From assembly GCA_011064905.1 (NCBI GenBank), contig JAAKFW010000009.1, positions 1-16,479 on the forward strand: DNA of 16,479 nucleotides, written 5' to 3'. The stretch comes from Candidatus Anoxychlamydiales bacterium. GTDB lineage: Bacteria; Chlamydiota; Chlamydiia; Chlamydiales; SM23-39. Each line of letters opens with the position of its first letter. Position 1 is the stretch's first letter. The position numbers and the translations under genes were made by a program. The notes below the pieces were generated by a model, which saw only the letters and a list, made by a program, of their open reading frames with translations, was not told where the DNA came from and made no database searches. This document shows, in pieces, positions 5,156 to 12,352 of the stretch.

Positions 5156-7858
5156 ATGACCACGTTTTGTGAAATGGAAAAAAATATTACAAAAAAAGTT
5201 TGCAATATTCAATTGTCTCCTTATGAAAGATTACTCATGGATAAAGATGATAATAGTTTATTGAATCGGTTATTTCGTGCAGATTGGAGGGAAGGATGGT
5301 TCTATTTAGCTGCATCTAAAATAGATGTTGAAAGGAAGCCAACTCTAAGATACTGGCAAAATATCACCTCTCATTATTTAACTAACTTATGCCATCTTCC
5401 AGCTGAAATGGATTTTGTACCATTAAAGCTTCCTGGAAAAGAAGTGTTAGAAAAATGGGTGCTTGATGCTCCTCCAATGTCTGGAGGTGAATATTTATCA
5501 GAGGATATGATAGAAAAACTGTGGAATTCTCTAAATATTTGGGTTAAGAAAGATATTGAAAAAAGTGGTGGTATTAATTCTTTTATCAAAAATAAGGCGC
5601 CCAAGTGGAATCAAGTAGGAAGAGTTTGTTTTCATTTAGCTGAAAATAAAAATAGCTTAGATTTTCCTTTTGCTTTTTTAGCTACATATTCTACAGGCTT
5701 TTCACAAAGTAATAAAATTAAATATTTACCATTAAGTAAAGCTTTAGAGCAATATATTGGGGAAAATAATAAGCAAACATTAATAAAATTACTCACCCCT
5801 GTCCATAATGCTGCGACGAAATGTTCATGGGTTGCAAATTTAATTGAGTCTAAACAGATTTTCAAGCCTCTTGCTTGGAATGAAAAACAAGCTTTTACCT
5901 TGCTTAGCTCAGTTTCAATGCTTGAAGAAAGTGGTTTATCTATAAAAATACCGGATTGGTGGAAAAAGAGAGCCCGGCCTCAAGTTTCTGTTACAATCGA
6001 TTCTGATAAGAAACCTAAATTAGGTTTGGATAGCATGTTGGAATTTAATATTAAAGTTGCTTTAGGAGATGAAGAGCTAACAGATGAAGAGCTAGAACAA
6101 ATTATTAATCATGGCACAGGTCTTGTTTGTATTAGAGGTAAATGGGTAGAGGTTGATGGCGAAAAACTTAAAGAAGCGATCGAACATTGGGAAAATTTAA
6201 AACGAAATTATCCGGATGGAGGGATTTCGTTTATTGAGGGTATGCGCTTATTAGCTAAAGCTCCAATAGATTTGCAAGAAGATGAAGAACTGCAAGAAGA
6301 GAGTTACTGGACTCATGTTTCTGCTGGGGAAAAACTAAAACAAACTCTGCAACTTTTAAGAGATCCCTCTAAAATATCAAATAATTTTGATGTTAAAGGA
6401 CTGCAAGCTACCTTAAGGCCTTACCAAAAAGCCGGGTTAGATTGGTTATATTTATTGTCTGAACTAGGATTGGGAGCATGTCTTGCTGATGATATGGGCC
6501 TTGGAAAAACTATTCAGATTCTTGCTTTACTACTTTTACAGAAACAAAAATCAAAAAATAATCCTTTAAATCCCTCATTATTAATTTTACCAGCATCATT
6601 GTTAGGTAATTGGAAGAGAGAGGCGACGAGTTTTGCTCCCTCTTTGAATCTTTTTTTTATGCATCCATCTGAGCTTGATAGAAATACATTTTTAGAATTT
6701 ACAAAAAATCCAAAAAAATATTTACAAGATGTACATTTAGTCATAACCACATATTCCATGATAACAAGATATGAAATGTTTAGTGATGTAATTTGGAACT
6801 TAATTGTACTTGATGAAGCTCAGGCAATAAAAAATTATTCAACAAAACAAAGTAGAACTATTAGAAAGTTAAAATCAAAATCCCGAGTTACATTGACTGG
6901 AACTCCAATCGAAAATAGTTTATTAGATCTTTGGTCTTTATTTGATTTTTTAAATCCCGGATTATTGGGATCTATAACGCGTTTTAAATTATTTATTAAG
7001 AGTTTAGAAAATCAAAAAGGTCGCTACGATTCTCTTCGAAAATTAGTTAATCCCTATATTCTTCGAAGAATGAAAAATGATCCAAAAATTATTTCAGATC
7101 TCCCAGATAAAATAGAGACTTTAACTTATTGCCAATTGACCAAAGAACAAGCGAAATATTATCAATCTATTGTGGATAGTTTAAAAAAGACTTTAGAAGA
7201 GATTGAACCAAAGTCTCGCAGGGGAGTCGTGCTTCAAACTATTTTGCGTCTTAAACAAGTTTGTAATCATCCAAGTCATTATTCCGGAGAGGGAGATTAT
7301 AATTCGTCTCATAGCGGAAAATTTCGCCGTTTGGCTGAAATATGTACTGAATTAGCTCTGAGACAAAATAAGGTTTTGATATTTACACAGTTTCGTGAAA
7401 TCATCGATCCCTTGGAAGAATTTTTGAGCTCAATTTTTAAAAAAAGAGGCCTCATATTACATGGAGCTACGCCGATCAAAAGTCGTAAAAATATTGTAGA
7501 AGAATTTCAAAAAGAAGATGGTCCTCCATTTTTTATACTCTCTCTTAAAGCCGGTGGAACAGGATTGAATCTAACCGCAGCATCACATGTAATTCATTTT
7601 GATAGATGGTGGAATCCTGCGGTTGAAAATCAAGCAACGGACAGAGCTTTTCGAATAGGGCAAAAAAATAATGTGCAGGTTCATAAGTTTATTACTCAAG
7701 GTACTATAGAAGAAAAAATAGATGAGATAATAACTTCAAAAAAGCGTTTGGCTAGTGAAGTTTTACATAGTTCTGATGAAGTAAAAATTACAGAACTAAA
7801 TGATGATGAGTTAATAAAGTTAATATCGCTTGATATTGAGCGAGCTCAAGTAGTTTAA
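5156..7858 (+). CDS. SNF2-family DNA-dependent ATPase (bacterial type with DUF3670-like N-terminus)
   Basis: This 900-residue Swi2/Snf2 ATPase has a long N-terminal region ending in an acidic block (DEELTDEELEQI) and VCIRGKWVEVDGEKL, typical of the bacterial SNF2-associated (DUF3670) domain. Two RecA-like lobes follow: motif I DMGLGKT (Lys451), motif II DEAQ (553-556), motif III LTGTPIENSL, and in lobe two LKAGGTGLNL (V) and QATDRAFRIGQ with Arg830 and Arg833 (VI). Proteins of this class move along double-stranded DNA and remodel protein-DNA complexes rather than unwind strands. Bacterial members are usually encoded beside a SWIM zinc-finger protein, as here with a 19-bp gap. AAGG nine bases before the ATG is a modest ribosome site. 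The frame is full length. The exact cellular job is unknown; a defence role cannot be excluded given the neighbours, but I regard it as chromosomal. Confidence 0.92.
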   Translation: MTTFCEMEKNITKKVCNIQLSPYERLLMDKDDNSLLNRLFRADWREGWFYLAASKIDVERKPTLRYWQNITSHYLTNLCHLPAEMDFVPLKLPGKEVLEKWVLDAPPMSGGEYLSEDMIEKLWNSLNIWVKKDIEKSGGINSFIKNKAPKWNQVGRVCFHLAENKNSLDFPFAFLATYSTGFSQSNKIKYLPLSKALEQYIGENNKQTLIKLLTPVHNAATKCSWVANLIESKQIFKPLAWNEKQAFTLLSSVSMLEESGLSIKIPDWWKKRARPQVSVTIDSDKKPKLGLDSMLEFNIKVALGDEELTDEELEQIINHGTGLVCIRGKWVEVDGEKLKEAIEHWENLKRNYPDGGISFIEGMRLLAKAPIDLQEDEELQEESYWTHVSAGEKLKQTLQLLRDPSKISNNFDVKGLQATLRPYQKAGLDWLYLLSELGLGACLADDMGLGKTIQILALLLLQKQKSKNNPLNPSLLILPASLLGNWKREATSFAPSLNLFFMHPSELDRNTFLEFTKNPKKYLQDVHLVITTYSMITRYEMFSDVIWNLIVLDEAQAIKNYSTKQSRTIRKLKSKSRVTLTGTPIENSLLDLWSLFDFLNPGLLGSITRFKLFIKSLENQKGRYDSLRKLVNPYILRRMKNDPKIISDLPDKIETLTYCQLTKEQAKYYQSIVDSLKKTLEEIEPKSRRGVVLQTILRLKQVCNHPSHYSGEGDYNSSHSGKFRRLAEICTELALRQNKVLIFTQFREIIDPLEEFLSSIFKKRGLILHGATPIKSRKNIVEEFQKEDGPPFFILSLKAGGTGLNLTAASHVIHFDRWWNPAVENQATDRAFRIGQKNNVQVHKFITQGTIEEKIDEIITSKKRLASEVLHSSDEVKITELNDDELIKLISLDIERAQVV

Positions 7859-7866
7859 TAAATTTT

Positions 7867-7871
7867 AGGTG
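7867..7871 (+). promoter_or_regulatory. Shine-Dalgarno that sets the SWIM protein start
   Basis: AGGTG lies six bases before the ATG at 7878. An in-frame GTG at 7869 would overlap this ribosome site, so the ATG is the better start. Confidence 0.65.
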
Positions 7872-7877
7872 AAGATT

Positions 7878-8828
7878 ATGTTTAGTTGGAGTCCATATGT
7901 TTCGGTAGCTGAAAGGAAAGCAAAAGCTATAAAGAAAATTAATCAACTTCGTAAAAAAGGAAAAACCATCTACCCGGTAGAGCTGCAAACTCGAACCATA
8001 GTAACAAAATTTTGGGGTAAGTTGTGGTGTAAACATTTAGAGTCATTCTCTGATTTTGAAAATAGATTACCAAGAGGACGAACTTATGTGCGAAATGGAA
8101 GTGTTTGCCATTTAGAAATAAAGAAAGGCTGTGTAGATGCTATTGTTTCCGGTGGTGACCTTTATAATGTACATATTAAGGTAGAAGAACTCTCAAGTAC
8201 AATATGGAACAAAATCAAAAAGAAATGTTTAAATCAGATAGGATCAGTTTTAGAATTATTAAGAGGAAAGATATCTGATCATGTAATGAAAGTTATTGCA
8301 GATCAAGATGCCGGGTTGTTTCCAAAAGCGGATGAAATTAAATTTGAATGTGATTGCCCTGATTGGGCCTATATGTGTAAACATGTAGCAGCTGTCCTAT
8401 TCGGGATTGGTCATCGTTTAGACTCAGAGCCGGAACTTTTGTTTCAGCTGCGCAATGTTGATGTTACCCAACTAACAAATATGGATCTTAGTCATTCAAT
8501 TGAAAAATCGGATAATGAACTTCTCGGTAATAATCTTTCAGATATCTTTGGAGTTGAGTTTGATGAGATTAAAAAAGAGTCTTTTGTTGATAAACCCAAA
8601 AAAATAAAGAAGAAGAGTAAAGCAAGAGTAAAAAGAAATTCATTTAAAATTTCTAGTTTTCAGTTAATAAAAACACGAAAAAAATTAGCTTTTAGTGTTA
8701 GTGAGTTTGCTAAAATAGCAGGCGTTTCTTCCGCCTCAGTTTATAGATGGGAGAATTCAAAAGGAACTCTAAATTTACAAAAACGTTCTAAAAAAAACAT
8801 AAAGAGACTAATGAAAAAAGATGATTAA
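7878..8828 (+). CDS. SWIM zinc-finger protein with C-terminal helix-turn-helix, SNF2 partner
   Basis: The protein has 316 residues. Its N-terminal part (WSPYVSVAERKAKA, then KFWGKLWCKHLE and LPRGRTYVRNGSV) is the usual lead-in of bacterial SWIM proteins. The SWIM zinc finger is complete as Cys158-x-Cys160-x6-Cys167-x-His169. A basic linker (KKIKKKSKARVKR) leads to a C-terminal XRE-like helix-turn-helix of about 60 residues (LAFSVSEFAKIAGVSSASVYRWE), followed by LNLQKRS. Bacterial SWIM proteins are the standard neighbours of SNF2 ATPases and are thought to give DNA or protein binding to the pair. The 19-bp spacing says the two are cotranscribed. This tail occurs in other bacterial SWIM proteins as I recall, so it is probably not a recent fusion. 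Confidence 0.9.
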   Translation: MFSWSPYVSVAERKAKAIKKINQLRKKGKTIYPVELQTRTIVTKFWGKLWCKHLESFSDFENRLPRGRTYVRNGSVCHLEIKKGCVDAIVSGGDLYNVHIKVEELSSTIWNKIKKKCLNQIGSVLELLRGKISDHVMKVIADQDAGLFPKADEIKFECDCPDWAYMCKHVAAVLFGIGHRLDSEPELLFQLRNVDVTQLTNMDLSHSIEKSDNELLGNNLSDIFGVEFDEIKKESFVDKPKKIKKKSKARVKRNSFKISSFQLIKTRKKLAFSVSEFAKIAGVSSASVYRWENSKGTLNLQKRSKKNIKRLMKKDD

Positions 8829-8905
8829 AAAATGGATATAATTGCTACTCTAATTTTGATCTTAAAAACGGTAGGTTAAAGCTTAAATTTTTTGTTAAAA
8901 GTTAC

Positions 8906-8992
8906 TTAAACCCAGAAGGGAAGGGCGATATGACTTGAATTGGTTGCTGATTCATCCGTCATTTGAGTCAATTCGAACTTATAAGATCTTCT
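8906..8992. repeat. GC-richer element between convergent genes, possible repeat or mobile remnant
   Basis: Bases 8911-8960 contain 25 G or C of 50, well above the surroundings. On the minus strand the DUF190 frame stays open beyond its TAG for 28 more codons, ending LPFWV and a TAA at 8906-8908; an internal ATG at 8962 would give an 18-residue peptide (MTDESATNSSHIALPFWV). TTGAATTG (8935-8942) and CAATTCGAA (8969-8977) are near-perfect inverted arms with one extra base. It is too short to call a gene. The rest of the 8829-8992 gap is plain A/T-rich sequence with no strong terminator. Confidence 0.35.
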
Positions 8993-9313
8993 CTAACTTT
9001 CGTTAGTTCTTCCATATTCAACCTCTGTAGTAGCATAAAATAGGTCGATTTCTTCATCTTTTATTAACTTTAGAAAAGAATTCACTTTTTCTTTTTTCAT
9101 AATAAAAGAAATTTTAACGGGGACATTACTAGCTAATTCAAAAAAATGTTCTTCTTGAATTTTTCCAAAGTGTCCGTATCCTGCAATTGCACGAAACACA
9201 TTTCCTCCTGCAATATTATTTTTTTTAGCTAGCTTTAACAGCCAATCGTATAGAAGAATACCTTTGTGTTTTTGTTTTTCATAAGTATAGATTTTTAAAC
9301 AAACGTATTTCAT
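8993..9313 (-). CDS. DUF190 family protein, CrcB partner
   Basis: This 106-residue protein matches the DUF190 pattern: an opening strand (VCLKIYTYE), then KGILLYDWLLKLAKKNNIAGGNVFRAIAGYG (about 17-47), the strand PVKISFI, and a C-terminal region ending in YATTEVEYG. The fold is a PII-like ferredoxin-type domain. Genes of this family sit beside or are fused to crcB in many bacteria, which suggests a role in fluoride export or its regulation; the biochemical function is not established. AGGAG lies five bases before the ATG and overlaps the crcB stop, so translation is coupled. Confidence 0.85.
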   Translation of the reverse strand: MKYVCLKIYTYEKQKHKGILLYDWLLKLAKKNNIAGGNVFRAIAGYGHFGKIQEEHFFELASNVPVKISFIMKKEKVNSFLKLIKDEEIDLFYATTEVEYGRTNES

Positions 9314-9321
9314 AAGCTCTC

Positions 9322-9705
9322 CTAATAGCTAAGTACTTTTACTGAGTAGAGGCCTAAAAAGGTTGCAAAAATGCTGCCCGCTACATGAGAAGTAATCATA
9401 ATCGATGACCATAAATACTGGCCATGAGTAAGTAGGGTTAGAGTTTCTGCTGAGAATGTTGAGAATGTTGTTAAGCTTCCTAAAAATCCAGTAGCTATTG
9501 CTAGTTTCATCGTATTAGGAAAAAAGCTTTGATCTTTTATTAAACCCATAAAAATACCCATCAAAAAACCACCTAGAATATTTGCAAAAAATGTTCCAAG
9601 AGGCATTGTTGGAAATATAGAGTTCATTGAAAGCCCAAGGCCATAGCGGAGAAGAGCCCCTAGTGAAGCTCCGATACATATTGATGCTATTTGTGATATA
9701 ATCAT
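9322..9705 (-). CDS. crcB: Fluoride channel CrcB/Fluc
   Basis: This 127-residue inner-membrane protein has four hydrophobic helices, the usual Fluc size. Diagnostic motifs are GASLGALLRYG (12-22), GTFFANILGGFLMG with Asn42 (37-50), and the helix-3 break GFLGSLTTFSTFS (73-85), which carries the phenylalanines that line the fluoride pore. Fluc works as an antiparallel dimer that lets fluoride leave the cell. It forms an operon with the DUF190 gene eight bases downstream and follows the unknown gene at 9739-10206 by 33 bp. I looked for a fluoride riboswitch in the short upstream gap and saw none, so it may be expressed constitutively with the upstream genes. Confidence 0.93.
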   Translation of the reverse strand: MIISQIASICIGASLGALLRYGLGLSMNSIFPTMPLGTFFANILGGFLMGIFMGLIKDQSFFPNTMKLAIATGFLGSLTTFSTFSAETLTLLTHGQYLWSSIMITSHVAGSIFATFLGLYSVKVLSY

Positions 9706-9738
9706 AAAAATATCTGTTTAGAGAGTCAGTAATTTTTT

Positions 9739-10206
9739 TTATTGTATATAGATGTTACTTCCTTTTATTTTAATAGAAACTTTTCTATCATCCCTTAGTA
9801 TTTTAAGTCTTGTTTTGTATGTACTATATTTTTGTCCGTAATTTTTATTATTCTCAACTCTCCATCTAATTGTATAATGGCCAGGTTTAAGTGTGCTATA
9901 AAATTTTTGACCAAATATAGAGGGAGTATTTAAGGTGACTCTTCTTGATCCTATTTGAACTTCTACTACTTTTTGTTTTTCGGTGTCATAAACTTCGCTT
10001 TCAATTCTTGTATAATAATCATCAGAGTAAGAATTTTTCCTATAGTAGTGCATTTTTGGAGCTTTTTCATATCTAAATTTAAAGCTAGAGTAGATTTTTT
10101 TAAAAACATTATCTTTTCTCGGAGTTTGATTAGTGGCTATGATGAGTAAAAAAAGAATAATTGAGCTGATAGCAAATGCAAAAAGTAGTTTAAAGAATTT
10201 TTTCAT
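9739..10206 (-). CDS. Membrane-anchored or secreted protein of unknown function
   Basis: I do not recognise this 155-residue protein. Residues 1-26 are MKKFF followed by an uninterrupted hydrophobic stretch, either a signal peptide or a membrane anchor. The rest is basic and tyrosine-rich (KMHYYRKNSYSDDYY), then strand-forming segments: VVEVQIGSRRVTLNTP, the block GQKFYSTLKPGHYTIRWRVE, and KTRLKILRDDRKVSIKIKG. This suggests a small beta-sandwich domain outside the cytoplasm. It lies between the FKBP gene and crcB on the same strand, so it may share their transcript. No catalytic motif is visible. Confidence 0.7.
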   Translation of the reverse strand: MKKFFKLLFAFAISSIILFLLIIATNQTPRKDNVFKKIYSSFKFRYEKAPKMHYYRKNSYSDDYYTRIESEVYDTEKQKVVEVQIGSRRVTLNTPSIFGQKFYSTLKPGHYTIRWRVENNKNYGQKYSTYKTRLKILRDDRKVSIKIKGSNIYIQ

Positions 10207-10261
10207 TTTTCGATCTCACAGTTAAGTTAATTCTTTATCTCATTAATATATTGCAGAACTG

Positions 10262-10292
10262 CTTTCTTTAAAGAAAGTATATAGTGAACTAT
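10262..10292. repeat. Two short palindromes between the FKBP gene and the next minus-strand gene
   Basis: CTTTCTTTAAAGAAAG (10262-10277) is a perfect 16-bp palindrome. ATAGT-GA-ACTAT (10281-10292) is a second one just beside it. They lie after the FKBP stop and before the start of the unknown membrane protein. They could be a regulator site or a weak mRNA hairpin; no U-tract follows on the minus strand to make a clear terminator. Confidence 0.3.
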
Positions 10293-10302
10293 TTTAGCTT
10301 AT

Positions 10303-10734
10303 CTACATAATTTCAATAAGCTGAATATCAAACTCAATATCTTTTCCGGCAAGTGGGTGGTTTGCATCAAATGTGATATCTTTATCTGTCATATCAATTA
10401 CTTTTACTAAAATTATCTGTCCGTCTGGTTGTTGAATTTGCAATTGTTGGTCCTTTGTAATCTCTAAGTTTGGAGGAAGCTCAGATTTGTCAACGGTAGT
10501 TATAAGCTCTTCTGCATAAGGTCCAAAAGCATCTTCTGATAGCAAACTGATGATTTTTTTTTCTCCAGCTTGCATGCCTATGAGAGCATTTTCAAAAGCT
10601 GGTAAAATCTGACCATCTCCGACAGTAAATACTAAAGGATCCATTTGAGTTAAAGAATCAAAAATTATTAAGTCTTGAGCTTTAGCTTTATAGTGAAGCT
10701 TTACCGTATCTCCCATTTTCACTAGGCTTGACAT
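10303..10734 (-). CDS. SlyD-like FKBP-type peptidyl-prolyl cis-trans isomerase
   Basis: This 143-residue protein catalyses proline cis-trans isomerisation and probably acts as a folding helper. It has the FKBP core split by an insert, as in SlyD: KMGDTVKLHYKAK near the start, PLVFTVGDGQILPAFENALIGM, and the closing block FDANHPLAGKDIEFDIQL, a SlyD hallmark. Between these is the insert-in-flap region (SEDAFGPYAEELIT through VKVIDMTD). The metal-binding His/Cys-rich tail of E. coli SlyD is missing. GGAGG at 10740-10744, five bases before the ATG, fixes this start; a longer reading from an upstream TTG would overlap that site. It appears to head the minus-strand cluster that ends with DUF190. 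Confidence 0.88.
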   Translation of the reverse strand: MSSLVKMGDTVKLHYKAKAQDLIIFDSLTQMDPLVFTVGDGQILPAFENALIGMQAGEKKIISLLSEDAFGPYAEELITTVDKSELPPNLEITKDQQLQIQQPDGQIILVKVIDMTDKDITFDANHPLAGKDIEFDIQLIEIM

Positions 10735-10883
10735 TTTTTCCTCCAAAATATAGGTGTTTATATTTTTTTGTTTATTGAAGGGAGATTAATTAGTCAATGT
10801 TTATTTAGAAAAAATTTGAAAAGAAATTTGCAATCTATTAAATCTAAATTAGAAAGATAAAAAAACAATTTTAGGCAATTTTA

Positions 10884-11966
10884 ATGAAATGGCTTGTATT
10901 GGTATTAGCTTTTTGTTTGACTAGCTGTCACTTCCCAAGCAATATAGCAATGGAAGGATCTGGAGGCAGGAACACTTATAATATAGAAGTTCAAAAGACT
11001 AATGCCGAAGAAATGCTACTCAATTTGGTGAGATTAAGATACTTTGACTCTCCATTTTTTTTAGAAGTATCTTCTGTAACTAATCAATTTACAATGAGGA
11101 ATTTAGCAGTGGCTAGCATCAAGCTTCCTGGGTTTGATAAAATAAATCCAATGAGCCTTGGAGGAGAGACAATGTGGACTAATCAACCGACTATTCAATA
11201 TTCGCCACTTCAAGGCAAGGAATTTGCAAACCAGCTAATGCAACCTTTAGATATCAATACAATTCAACAAGTTATTTACTCTGGCTGGGAGATTGCAAGA
11301 GTTTTCTCTTTAACTGTTAAAAATTTTCAAGAGTTTCCTAATATTCCAAGAGAAGGGCTCGATCCCGATGAACTCGTTAAACACAAAAAGTTTCATCAAC
11401 TTATTAAATTAATGACTGAGCTTCAACTAAAAGGCGATCTACAGATTGGAATTGGGCAGAGCAAACCAGAAGAGACTAACAAGCCAAATCTTCAATTTGC
11501 TTTTCCAGCTGATAATAAAATTAGCGAAGAGATGGCAGGGCTACTATCTACAGAAAAAAGCGTTAATGGAAAATATGTACTCAATGTGGTCGTTGGATTT
11601 GATGAAAAAGGAAATATTGGGCTGCTTCCAAGATCACTTCTCTCTTGCATGCACTATTTAAGCAAAGGTATTATAATTCCTCAAAAAGATATTGATGATA
11701 AAAAAGTGAGTTATTCATCAGTAGTGGAACATAGAACAGAAGATATTGAAAGAATATTCAAAGAGTTATTAATTGTATGTTCTTCAGAAAAAAAACCAAA
11801 ACATCCATATGTTTCCATTAAATATAGAGATTTTTGGTTTTATATTGAAGATGATGATCTTCACTCTAAAAAGACTTTTATGTTATTATTAGAGTTATAT
11901 AATTTACAATCAGGCAGAGGTCCGGAGAAAGGTCCTATTTTAACCCTGCCACTTGGAGTTGGCTAG
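10884..11966 (+). CDS. Lipoprotein of unknown function
   Basis: This 360-residue protein begins with a type II signal peptide: MKW, a hydrophobic run and lipobox LTSC with acylated Cys15. The mature part is soluble, with a conserved-looking N-terminal block (EEMLLNLVRLRYFDSPFFL, about 42-60), TIQYSPLQGKEFANQLMQP (about 103-121) and SGWEIARVFSL. I recall similar blocks in uncharacterised lipoproteins of several Gram-negative groups, but no function. The rest is acidic and basic mixed, ending GPILTLPLGVG. It is presumably attached to the outer membrane on the periplasmic side. Only a weak AGG precedes the ATG. It is cotranscribed with the DUF1761 gene, whose GTG overlaps its stop by one base. 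Confidence 0.82.
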   Translation: MKWLVLVLAFCLTSCHFPSNIAMEGSGGRNTYNIEVQKTNAEEMLLNLVRLRYFDSPFFLEVSSVTNQFTMRNLAVASIKLPGFDKINPMSLGGETMWTNQPTIQYSPLQGKEFANQLMQPLDINTIQQVIYSGWEIARVFSLTVKNFQEFPNIPREGLDPDELVKHKKFHQLIKLMTELQLKGDLQIGIGQSKPEETNKPNLQFAFPADNKISEEMAGLLSTEKSVNGKYVLNVVVGFDEKGNIGLLPRSLLSCMHYLSKGIIIPQKDIDDKKVSYSSVVEHRTEDIERIFKELLIVCSSEKKPKHPYVSIKYRDFWFYIEDDDLHSKKTFMLLLELYNLQSGRGPEKGPILTLPLGVG

Positions 11967-12352
11967 TGAAAAATGTAGATCTTTTAACCGTTTTTTTTGC
12001 ATCTGCTATATATATGGTATTGTATATACTGTGGTACTCTAATGTTTTGTTTGGAAAAGTCTATGAAAAGATTTTAAAAACTACTAAAAAAAAACCGCCT
12101 TTTTATCATTATTTTTTGCTTTTTATATTTGTTTTTGTAATATCATATGTTATGGCTCTTTTTGAAGTTTTAATGGGAGTTACAACTTTTTTTGACGGTA
12201 TCTTTTTAGGATTTTTAATTTGGCTTGGATTTATTGCCACCCATAGTCTTTTTTTAGTAGTATCATTTAAAAAAAGTTTTAAACTTTTTTGTTTGGATAA
12301 TCTATTATATCTTTTAGCTTTGATGATTGTAGGAGCGATATTAGCGGGCTAA
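11966..12352 (+). CDS. DUF1761 family integral membrane protein
   Basis: This 128-residue protein has four predicted membrane helices (about 6-25, 48-69, 76-100 and 108-127). LWYSNVLFGK at 22-31 is the DUF1761 signature, in which a WYS-x-x-LFGK turn follows the first helix. No function is known for the family. It uses a GTG start with GGAG seven bases upstream; the GTG overlaps the TAG of the lipoprotein gene, so the two are translated together. Its 3' end overlaps the convergent hydrolase gene by 12 bases, leaving no room for a terminator between them. Confidence 0.75.
   Translation: MKNVDLLTVFFASAIYMVLYILWYSNVLFGKVYEKILKTTKKKPPFYHYFLLFIFVFVISYVMALFEVLMGVTTFFDGIFLGFLIWLGFIATHSLFLVVSFKKSFKLFCLDNLLYLLALMIVGAILAG

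Noticed and set aside
7788..8036. Minus-strand frame across the SNF2-SWIM junction
   Set aside because: It overlaps two well-supported genes and has no domain.
8829..8992. tRNA-like TTCGAAC sequence
   Set aside because: No cloverleaf stems or anticodon arm can be drawn around it.
9706..9738. Fluoride riboswitch upstream of crcB
   Set aside because: The gap to the previous gene is only 33 bp and lacks the conserved aptamer core.
9955..10149. 64-codon + strand frame opposite the unknown membrane protein
   Set aside because: Antisense shadow; the hydrophobic phenylalanine-rich sequence is what A/T-rich DNA gives by chance, while the minus-strand frame has a proper signal sequence.
11446..11661. 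71-codon frame inside the lipoprotein gene
   Set aside because: Shadow of the lipoprotein frame, without a ribosome site or family resemblance.
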